From: Candidatus Arcticimaribacter sp.
GTDB lineage: Bacteria; Bacteroidota; Bacteroidia; Flavobacteriales; Flavobacteriaceae
DNA: 20,038 bases
Reading direction: 5' to 3'
Assembly (NCBI GenBank): GCA_011526275.1
Contig: WTJP01000143.1
Span: forward strand, 5,352 to 25,389
The notes beneath the pieces are model-generated. The model made no database searches. It saw only the letters and a list, made by a program, of their open reading frames with translations, and had not been told where the DNA came from. Positions within the stretch are counted from its first letter, which is position 1. Each line of letters begins with the position of its first letter. Position numbers and translations under genes: made by a program. Shown piece by piece: positions 14,498 through 20,038 of this stretch.

Positions 14498-15421
14498 TTA
14501 AAGCGGAAGGCCGTATTTCCCAAAAAGAAGCAGCACAAAAAACAACAAGAAAAGCAGTTCACGCACCCACGCACGTTTTATTTCTTCCAATAAACGCGTG
14601 GATAGTGTGGTCACTACCATGATGGGCAGTAGCCATGCCATTTGGTTCTGCGCCTGAAAAAATAACACAAAAACAAATCCGGCAAGGGCAGTAGCCAACA
14701 AGGCGTATATCCCCACCCCATAGGCAGCACTTTTCGCGCTCATGTCAATGTAATGACGCAGGGCCGAAAAGAGTAGTAACAGCAATAAAAACAGCCACCA
14801 GATATTCGTTCGTAAAGGGCTGTTCCAGGGGAGTTCAAAAGCAACTTGTGTAAATGAAATTCCCGTCAACAAACGGCTTTGGGGAAAAAAGAACGTAAAG
14901 GTTACTTCTAAGAGAAAGAGAGCTGCCAAAGGAAGGAGAGAGATAACAAAGGTTCTCAAATCCAATCCTCCTTGGAATGAAAGAATAACCCATACCAAAG
15001 GAAAAAACAAGAGCCCTGGAGGATAAAACAGGCCCCCTAGAAAAATAAAAAAGGCCGCATTAAAGGTTTTCTTGATTTGTCCTCCAGACTGGTCAATCCC
15101 CACCAAAAAGTTGAGCCCCACCCAATAAAAAAAGAAGCACAAGGTCGCCCAATTGTACCATTGCTGTAGAGGAAGCGCAAAGACAAACAAAGCGAAAAAG
15201 ACAAGGTGATAATTTGCTTTCGTCGCCCAATAGCGTTGTTTGACCACCCAATCTATCGCCAACATACAACTACTCAATAGCGCTAGAGCTACCTTTCTTT
15301 CTGCATCAAAAGGATCGGATTCAGAAAGAGAAAAGTCGTGGCTATAAACGGCTAGACCCAACAAGCCCAAAGCGAGTAAATAACTGAAAACCGATGACTT
15401 ATTAAAAAAGGAAAGGATCAT
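14498..15421 (-). CDS. DUF6427 family polytopic membrane protein
   Basis: This 307-residue protein has eight or so hydrophobic helices with few charges, for example VFSYLLALGLLGLAVY (11-26), FNAAFFIFLGGLFYPPGLLF (about 124-143) and a final LLFLLFFVLLLFGKYGLPL. No catalytic motif is seen. I recognise the general form of the flavobacterial DUF6427 family, whose function is unknown. Its ATG overlaps the stop codon of the serine hydrolase by one base (TAATG), so the two are translationally coupled and probably act together at the envelope. The FYPPG turn and the aromatic-rich helices are its most distinctive features. Confidence 0.75.
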   Translation of the reverse strand: MILSFFNKSSVFSYLLALGLLGLAVYSHDFSLSESDPFDAERKVALALLSSCMLAIDWVVKQRYWATKANYHLVFFALFVFALPLQQWYNWATLCFFFYWVGLNFLVGIDQSGGQIKKTFNAAFFIFLGGLFYPPGLLFFPLVWVILSFQGGLDLRTFVISLLPLAALFLLEVTFTFFFPQSRLLTGISFTQVAFELPWNSPLRTNIWWLFLLLLLLFSALRHYIDMSAKSAAYGVGIYALLATALAGFVFVLFFQAQNQMAWLLPIMVVTTLSTRLLEEIKRAWVRELLFLLFFVLLLFGKYGLPL

Positions 15422-16656
15422 TATTTTCGTTGAAGTTCATACGCATAAAGTTGGCGCCCAATTTCCGCCAAAAAAGGAATCCCGATGGACTCAAACTCGT
15501 AGAGGTTGTCGTTAAAGGTTTCGTTTTCGTTGACGAGGATGGTCGCTGCCAAGAAAAATTCTACGCCTTCTTCTTCGGCTTTGATGTAGGCCACGTCGGT
15601 CAATGTCCCATAGGCATAGCCCACCTTGTTGTAAATGCGAAGACCGTCGTGCATTTCGTCTTTGGTGTCGCCATAGAGGAAGAATTTTCCGTAACTATCG
15701 TAGTATTCGTCACTGTTGTTGTAGGCTTCAATTTGACTTTCAAGGGTGTTGCGACTCATCCAGAAACGCAAAAAGTCGAGCTGTTGGGAGGTCAAGTCAA
15801 AACGCGCTTCCGTGGGAAAGGTTTCTGGAAAAATCAACCGTTTTAAAACGGCAAGCTGTGCGCTCAAGGCCATCCAATTTTTCTGTGAAAAGTCCATGGG
15901 TTGAGCCACTTTCTCTCCTGATTTCATGTAGGCTTTTCCTTTGCTTTGCGCTTTGAGTTTTACCGTGGGTTGTGGGTGGGAATAACTGCTTTTTTGATGG
16001 TAAAGGGTGTCTTGCTTTTGCAGGAAAACATACTCCCAACTATTCTCATTGTCGGCGCCAAATAAAAATTTATGCCGAATGGCTGTATGTTCAATTCCTT
16101 TGTCTTGCAACATTTGATTGATGGATGCGCTTCCCACAAAATCAAAAAGGTAATTGTAGGCATCATTATCGCTCACCAAAAAGATCTTTTTAATCAAATG
16201 ACCAATGGTCAGCTCTCGTCGTGGGTGGGTGCTGTCTTGTTGAATAATATACTCCCCCGTTTTAGGGTTTACTATATGAAAAGGGGTGTCTTGAGTAATT
16301 GGAACGCCTGCTTTCTTGAGTTGATTTAACTTTTCGAGGGCTAAAACGGCTATGGGCAGCTTTACCGTACTCGCTGGATAAAAGTAGAGCGAGTCGTCTT
16401 GCTGAAAGCGATACTCGCTCAACTGAGGTTTGTTTTCTTGATCGCGGTCGATAGCAAAATACAACAATTGAACTTGGTGTTGCTCGAGTTGATCAACGAC
16501 CCTTTTGATTTTAGGATCATCGCTTTGCACAATCGTTTCCAAGGGGTTTTCTTGGGCTTGTGTGGCAATGCTTCCCAACAAACAAAGGAGGAAGAAAAAC
16601 ACTTGGGGAGATAAATTTTGCAGAATGCTAGCCATTCTTCTGCTTATATTTTTCAT
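15421..16656 (-). CDS. Exported penicillin-binding-type serine hydrolase (class A beta-lactamase fold)
   Basis: This 411-residue protein has a signal peptide (hydrophobic 17-33, cleavage near TQAQ/EN) and the active-site series of the penicillin-recognising enzymes: S96-T-V-K99 in FYPASTVKLP, S162-D163-N164 in LVSDNDAYN, and K344-V-G346 in IYNKVGYAYG where KTG is usual. The gap between SDN and KVG (about 180 residues) is much longer than in class A beta-lactamases (about 100), and no clear ExxLN deacylation motif follows SDN. A cell-wall or unknown periplasmic hydrolase is therefore more likely than a true beta-lactamase. The ATG at 16656 places the signal peptide correctly; the ATG at 16692 overlaps the divergent gene. 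Confidence 0.85.
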   Translation of the reverse strand: MKNISRRMASILQNLSPQVFFFLLCLLGSIATQAQENPLETIVQSDDPKIKRVVDQLEQHQVQLLYFAIDRDQENKPQLSEYRFQQDDSLYFYPASTVKLPIAVLALEKLNQLKKAGVPITQDTPFHIVNPKTGEYIIQQDSTHPRRELTIGHLIKKIFLVSDNDAYNYLFDFVGSASINQMLQDKGIEHTAIRHKFLFGADNENSWEYVFLQKQDTLYHQKSSYSHPQPTVKLKAQSKGKAYMKSGEKVAQPMDFSQKNWMALSAQLAVLKRLIFPETFPTEARFDLTSQQLDFLRFWMSRNTLESQIEAYNNSDEYYDSYGKFFLYGDTKDEMHDGLRIYNKVGYAYGTLTDVAYIKAEEEGVEFFLAATILVNENETFNDNLYEFESIGIPFLAEIGRQLYAYELQRK

Positions 16657-16690
16657 ACTTTTGCAAGGTAAATAAAATACTTCGCTCAAC

Positions 16691-16918
16691 ATGAAAGAAA
16701 TCTTTGAAGCAATTGCCTGGTTATTTGAAGAAGTTTTGTTTGTTCCACATCAATTTCTATCGGATTTAGAATTGAAAAACTGGTGGATTGCCAATGGAGT
16801 AAATTTCTTTTTCCTTTTGGTTGGTTTCGTTGCTATGGTCTACTGGATCAACCAGTTAAAGCAATTTAACGACCGTGGAGAGGAAAACAAAGATCCGTCG
16901 GCGCACTCTTTCCTATAG
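16691..16918 (+). CDS. DUF6341 small membrane protein
   Basis: This 75-residue protein has an amphipathic N-terminal region (KEIFEAIAWLFEEVLFVPHQ, 2-21), a WWIAN segment, one transmembrane helix (about 37-54, NFFFLLVGFVAMVYWINQ) and a short charged tail ending SAHSFL. It matches what I recall as the flavobacterial DUF6341 family, of unknown function, found next to purD and DUF6427. It is divergent from the serine hydrolase with only 34 bases between the starts, and its stop codon lies inside the end of purD: the two genes overlap tail to tail by 6 bases. The strong protein-like sequence and conserved place argue it is real. Confidence 0.8.
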   Translation: MKEIFEAIAWLFEEVLFVPHQFLSDLELKNWWIANGVNFFFLLVGFVAMVYWINQLKQFNDRGEENKDPSAHSFL

Positions 16919-18184
16919 GTCAAAGCCTAAATCTTTTCGGTAATTCATTCCTTCGAAGGAAATCCCCTCGATGGTAGCATAGGATTGCTTTAACGCAGCT
17001 CTAAAATCGCTTCCATAGGACGTTACTGCGAGCACTCTTCCACCTGAAGTTAGGGTTTCTTCTCCTGCTAATTGTGTCCCTGCGTGGAATAAAATACTCT
17101 CGCTTTCGTTCGCTAGCCCTTTCATTACTTTTCCTTTTTCATAGGCTTCAGGATAACCTCCCGAAACGAGCATAACCGTTGTTGCACTGCGCTCATCGAC
17201 TTGTAAATCGACTGTGTTGAGTTCTCCTTTTGCGGTGGCCGATAGCAGTTCTACCAAGTCGTTTTTCACCCTTGGAAGCACCACTTCGGTTTCTGGGTCA
17301 CCCATGCGCACATTGTATTCAATTACATAGGGGTCGTCGCCTACCTTAATTAATCCAATAAAGACAAAGCCAATAAAAGGGAGGTTTTGTTCTTGGAAGC
17401 CTGCAATGGTAGGAAGGACAATGCGTTGGTGTATTTTCTCTTCAAATTCTGGCGTGACAAAAGGGACTGGCGAAATGGCGCCCATCCCTCCGGTGTTGAG
17501 TCCCGTATCTCCTTCCCCAATGCGCTTGTAATCTTTCGCCATGGGAAGTGTGAGGTGGTTTTTTCCGTCTGTCAAGACAAAACACGAAAGTTCAATTCCG
17601 TCTAAAAACTCTTCGACCACCACGGTTTGTGACGCTTTCCCAAACTTTTGATCGACCAACATGGCTTTTAATTGAGCTTGAGCTTCGGCTAGGTCGTCGA
17701 TAATCAAAACCCCTTTCCCGGCAGCTAGTCCGTCGGCTTTTAAGACATAAGGCGCTTTCATTTGGGTGAGGAAGTCGAGCCCTTCAGCGAGGGTTTCGGC
17801 AGTAAAGCTGGCATATTGTGCCGTAGGAATGTTCTGCTTTTTCATGAATTCTTTAGCGAACTCTTTGCTTCCTTCTAAACGGGCCGCTTCTTTTTGAGGG
17901 CCAATTACCGCCACATGTTTTAGATCTTCATCGGCGAGAAAAAAGTCGTGAATTCCATGGACAAGCGGATCTTCTGGTCCAACAACCACCATTTCAATTT
18001 GGTGTTCCAAAACGGCAGCTTTAATCCCGTCAAAATCGTTTACGCCTAAGGCAAGATTAGTCGCAATAGCGGCTGTTCCTGCATTTCCAGGAGCGACAAA
18101 AAGTTGATCACATAATGGGCTTTGGGCAATTTTCCATGCGAAGGTGTGTTCTCTACCTCCCCCGCCAACGATGAGTATATTCAT
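16913..18184 (-). CDS. purD: Phosphoribosylamine-glycine ligase (GAR synthetase)
   Basis: This cytoplasmic enzyme (423 residues) makes glycinamide ribonucleotide from phosphoribosylamine, glycine and ATP, the second step of purine synthesis. Visible are the N-terminal VGGGGREH (6-13), the ATP-grasp region with LEGSKEFAKEFM (103-114) and KADGLAAGKGV (149-159), the glycine-rich GEGDTGLNTGGMGAISPVPF, and the metal/ATP-binding VIEYNVRMGDPETEV near 285-300. The length is standard. The ATG at 18184 is chosen over 18202: the usual N-terminus is MNILIVGGGG, and a promoter box lies at 18202-18209. It overlaps DUF6341 by 6 bases at its 3' end. No purine-responsive element was seen. Confidence 0.97.
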   Translation of the reverse strand: MNILIVGGGGREHTFAWKIAQSPLCDQLFVAPGNAGTAAIATNLALGVNDFDGIKAAVLEHQIEMVVVGPEDPLVHGIHDFFLADEDLKHVAVIGPQKEAARLEGSKEFAKEFMKKQNIPTAQYASFTAETLAEGLDFLTQMKAPYVLKADGLAAGKGVLIIDDLAEAQAQLKAMLVDQKFGKASQTVVVEEFLDGIELSCFVLTDGKNHLTLPMAKDYKRIGEGDTGLNTGGMGAISPVPFVTPEFEEKIHQRIVLPTIAGFQEQNLPFIGFVFIGLIKVGDDPYVIEYNVRMGDPETEVVLPRVKNDLVELLSATAKGELNTVDLQVDERSATTVMLVSGGYPEAYEKGKVMKGLANESESILFHAGTQLAGEETLTSGGRVLAVTSYGSDFRAALKQSYATIEGISFEGMNYRKDLGFDL

Positions 18185-18201
18185 GGGTATAAATTTCAGC
18201 A

Positions 18202-18209
18202 CAAAGATA
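18202..18209 (-). promoter_or_regulatory. Bacteroidota -7 promoter box upstream of purD
   Basis: TATCTTTG matches TAnnTTTG exactly and ends 17 bases before the preferred purD ATG. No clear -33 TTG lies at the ideal spacing. Together with the 66-base gap after the glycosyltransferase, it suggests purD can be transcribed independently of the upstream glycan genes. Confidence 0.55.
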
Positions 18210-18250
18210 AAGAAGCTATTCTTTAAGCGGCGCTTTTTTTGCTACAGCTT

Positions 18251-19093
18251 TTACCGCTTCCCCAATCGCTTCCAACGGTAAGCTCTAATGAACTTCCCTT
18301 GGGCTTCATCTACCAAGAAAGGGAGCTGTTTTAAGCTTGATTGAAAATAGCCATTCAAAACGGCAAAACTCCAAGCCAAGGATTTTTTGCTCCATCCGCT
18401 TTTTAATGCGGCCAAAAAACTCAACAGCCCTCCGTAACGCATGCGATAGAAGGCTTCTCCTTGTCGGCGTGCTGCAGCCTCCTTGTAGTTCGATCCAACT
18501 GGCCTTAGGTGTTTTACTTTTAGTTCAGGCAGGGTTTTGACTTCATAGCCGTAAAAGCGCGCTAGAAGCTCGTCTATGGTGTCCCATCCCATAGCAGAGC
18601 GCAATCCTCCCATCGCTTGGAAACAAGCGCTGTGGTAGGCTTTAAATGCGCCTCTAACGTGGTCTTGTTGCATGGGGTGATTCAATTTCCACTCCCCTCT
18701 AGCGTCTTGCTCGTAACAAAAGCCGCCAACAATGCCTGTGTTGGGCAATTCAAATGCCTTGAGCACGGTTTCGAAATAGTGTGGCGGTAAAATCAAATCG
18801 GCATCGAGTTTGACCAAGACATCATAAGGAGTTTTTACCTCCTTTAAACCTGCATTGAACGCGTCCACCACCTTTGCGCCCGGTAAATGTTTGGCCGATG
18901 ATTTTTTATGAATAAAATGGGTGTTGGGATATTGCTTGGTCGCTGCTTGCATGATCTGCTCGGTCTCATCGGTCGAGTGGTCGTTGACCATTACAACCTC
19001 AGCCGGTAGCACCGTTTGAGCGAATAAAGACGCTAGTAGGCCGGGGAGAAAAGCGGCTTCATTGTGTGCAGGAATTACCACCACATACTTCAT
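18251..19093 (-). CDS. Family 2 glycosyltransferase
   Basis: This 280-residue protein has a GT-A fold: VVVIPAHNEAAFLPGLLASL at 4-23, VVMVNDHSTDET at 33-44, and the metal/nucleotide-sugar-binding DxD motif KLDADL with D97 and D99. A later GWDTIDE (169-175) supplies candidate catalytic acids. There are no membrane helices, so it works at the cytoplasmic face, transferring a sugar to a lipid-linked or surface-glycan acceptor; donor and acceptor are unknown. It begins immediately after the rmlD stop with no spacer, so the two are co-transcribed, and it likely belongs to the same dTDP-rhamnose/glycan locus. Family assignment is certain; specificity is not. Confidence 0.9.
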   Translation of the reverse strand: MKYVVVIPAHNEAAFLPGLLASLFAQTVLPAEVVMVNDHSTDETEQIMQAATKQYPNTHFIHKKSSAKHLPGAKVVDAFNAGLKEVKTPYDVLVKLDADLILPPHYFETVLKAFELPNTGIVGGFCYEQDARGEWKLNHPMQQDHVRGAFKAYHSACFQAMGGLRSAMGWDTIDELLARFYGYEVKTLPELKVKHLRPVGSNYKEAAARRQGEAFYRMRYGGLLSFLAALKSGWSKKSLAWSFAVLNGYFQSSLKQLPFLVDEAQGKFIRAYRWKRLGKR

Positions 19094-19885
19094 CTAAAAT
19101 CGTTTTGTTGTGCTTAAGGCGCTAAAGCGCGGGCGTTTAACCTCTGTTGATGGGGTTCGGATTTCCTCTAAAGGCACCTCCAATTGATGCGCTTTGAGGA
19201 TGTCTTTAGCGAAGCCGTACCAGGATTGTATGGTTTCCCCAGCGCAATGGTAAATTCCTCCTGGCGGTTGTTTTTCGATTAGACGAAGTAAGTAGGCACA
19301 TAGTTGAGTCGTTGATGTAGGGGTGCCCACTTGGTCGTTGACCACCTGCAGGCTTTCTCCTGCGGTTGCTTTGTTTAAAATGGAGCGGTAAAAATTATGT
19401 CCGTGGGTACTGGCATAGAGCCATGCCGTTCTCACCACATAGTGGTTTTCACTCTCCGCTAAGACCAAGGCCTCCCCTTCCGCTTTGGTTTTTCCGTAGT
19501 GATTTACAGGCTGGGGGCGATCGTCTTCGGTGTAGGGATGCGCTTGCGCTCCGTCGAATACATAGTCTGTTGAAAGGTGGATGAGTTGGGTGTTGTAGTA
19601 CGCACAAATTTTTGCTAAATGAGCTGCGGCAGTGACATTGACTAAACGAGCCTCCTGCTTTTCAAACTCGGCCTGCTTAACATTCGTATAGGCCGCGGTG
19701 TTGATACAAAATGTAGGGCGAAGTTCCTCTAATACCCTTTCCACCTCATCGGGCTTGGTAATATCTAGGTCCTTGCGTTTGTAAAAATGCCATTGGTAGT
19801 GCGGGTGGTTTTTCGCTTCTTCTTGAAGGCTAACTCCCAACTGCCCGGCTGCTCCTGTAACGAGAATAATGGGTTTATTCTTCAT
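19094..19885 (-). CDS. rfbD: dTDP-4-dehydrorhamnose reductase
   Basis: RmlD/RfbD reduces dTDP-4-keto-L-rhamnose to dTDP-L-rhamnose. It is an extended short-chain dehydrogenase with the nucleotide-binding GAAGQLG (11-17), STDYVFDG (105-112) and the catalytic Y130-GKT-K134. At 263 residues it is shorter than the usual 280-300: homologues continue for about 20 residues after the RPxxSxLxxxK motif, but here RPRFSALSTTKRF is the end. The start codon overlaps the 3' end of rmlC by 11 bases and the stop directly adjoins the GT2 gene. Reductase identity is very likely; the shortened tail may be lineage-specific or a recent truncation. Confidence 0.9.
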   Translation of the reverse strand: MKNKPIILVTGAAGQLGVSLQEEAKNHPHYQWHFYKRKDLDITKPDEVERVLEELRPTFCINTAAYTNVKQAEFEKQEARLVNVTAAAHLAKICAYYNTQLIHLSTDYVFDGAQAHPYTEDDRPQPVNHYGKTKAEGEALVLAESENHYVVRTAWLYASTHGHNFYRSILNKATAGESLQVVNDQVGTPTSTTQLCAYLLRLIEKQPPGGIYHCAGETIQSWYGFAKDILKAHQLEVPLEEIRTPSTEVKRPRFSALSTTKRF

Positions 19886-20038
19886 GGAACAACGGCCAAT
19901 TTAAATCCCGTTCACTGATGATTTCTTCCCCCTTTTTCAGCCCCCAATCAAAGGCGAAATAAGGGTCTAAAGGTGCTATTCCTCCCTCGGCTTCGGGCGC
20001 GTAGGGCGCATCGACTTTGTAAAGTACCGTGGCCGAAG
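19875..20038 (-). CDS. rfbC: dTDP-4-dehydrorhamnose 3,5-epimerase (C-terminal fragment)
   Basis: The gene enters from the right edge and only its last 54 residues are seen. The frame reads SATVLYKVDAPYAPEAEGGI, then DPYFAFDW, and ends LNWPLFHEE. The Y-K-V-D/APEAEGGI strand and the closing DLNWPL match the C-terminus of RmlC cupin epimerases, which convert dTDP-4-keto-6-deoxyglucose to the L-rhamno form one step before RmlD. Its stop lies 11 bases inside the start of rfbD, which implies translational coupling. The neighbour and the motif agree, so confidence is good despite the truncation by the window. Confidence 0.85.
   Translation of the reverse strand, partial: SATVLYKVDAPYAPEAEGGIAPLDPYFAFDWGLKKGEEIISERDLNWPLFHEE

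Noticed and set aside
15430..15846. A 138-codon open frame on the plus strand
   Set aside because: It lies wholly antisense to the serine hydrolase, whose signal peptide and SxxK, SDN and KVG motifs are clear; the frame shows no domain.
15421..16656. Antibiotic-resistance beta-lactamase
   Set aside because: The fold motifs are shared with many cell-wall hydrolases; the deacylation motif is not evident and the insert is long, so the resistance label is not supported.
18210..18250. Possible terminator after the glycosyltransferase
   Set aside because: Only a 4-bp stem (AAGC/GCTT) is present and the T-run does not follow it on the minus strand.

Overview
The window is chromosomal core DNA from a member of the Bacteroidota, most likely a flavobacterium (Flavobacteriaceae or a close relative). 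Four things point there: an ATP synthase operon (a, c, b, delta, alpha, gamma) that lacks the beta and epsilon genes; a PorW/SprE lipoprotein of the type IX secretion/gliding system directly upstream of it; several families I recognise by recall as flavobacterial (DUF6168, DUF5687, DUF6427, DUF6341); and promoter boxes of the Bacteroidota form TAnnTTTG. No phage, transposon, CRISPR array, rRNA or tRNA was seen. Almost every base is coding, and no stretch over 300 bases lacks a gene.

Layout. 1-1054 (minus strand): the N-terminus of a probable SdpI-like membrane protein, a HigA-type helix-turn-helix regulator with no toxin beside it, and a DUF1905/YdeI-like protein that may carry a frameshift. 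1129-2103 (plus): mannose-6-phosphate isomerase (manA), convergent with a GNAT acetyltransferase (2105-2635, minus). 2686-13355 (minus): a long same-strand run. Read in transcription order it is a DUF5687 ABC permease, its ATPase, porW, bactofilin, AtpZ, DUF6168, atpB, atpE, atpF, atpH, atpA, atpG, then a clear intrinsic terminator. A good Bacteroidota promoter lies in front of atpB, and a strong hairpin without a T-tract lies between atpE and atpF. 13445-14488 (plus): a PaaE-type flavin/2Fe-2S reductase. 14498-16656 (minus): a penicillin-binding-type serine hydrolase translationally coupled to a DUF6427 membrane protein. 16691-18184: DUF6341 (plus) converging on, and overlapping, purD (minus). 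18251-20038 (minus): a GT2 glycosyltransferase, rmlD and the 3' end of rmlC, so part of a dTDP-rhamnose/surface-glycan locus.

How the genes fit together. The central block groups cell-envelope and energy functions. AtpZ and DUF6168 precede the Fo genes where AtpZ/AtpI assembly or ion-handling helpers sit in other bacteria. PorW and bactofilin sit just upstream and may share read-through transcription. ManA and the Rml/GT2 genes supply nucleotide-sugar and glycan steps. I see no clearly new defence or mobile system. The most interesting leads are regulatory and genomic: the intercistronic hairpin after the c-subunit gene, the porW-bactofilin-atp gene order, the lineage-specific small membrane proteins beside atp and purD, and the possible frameshift at 615-619.
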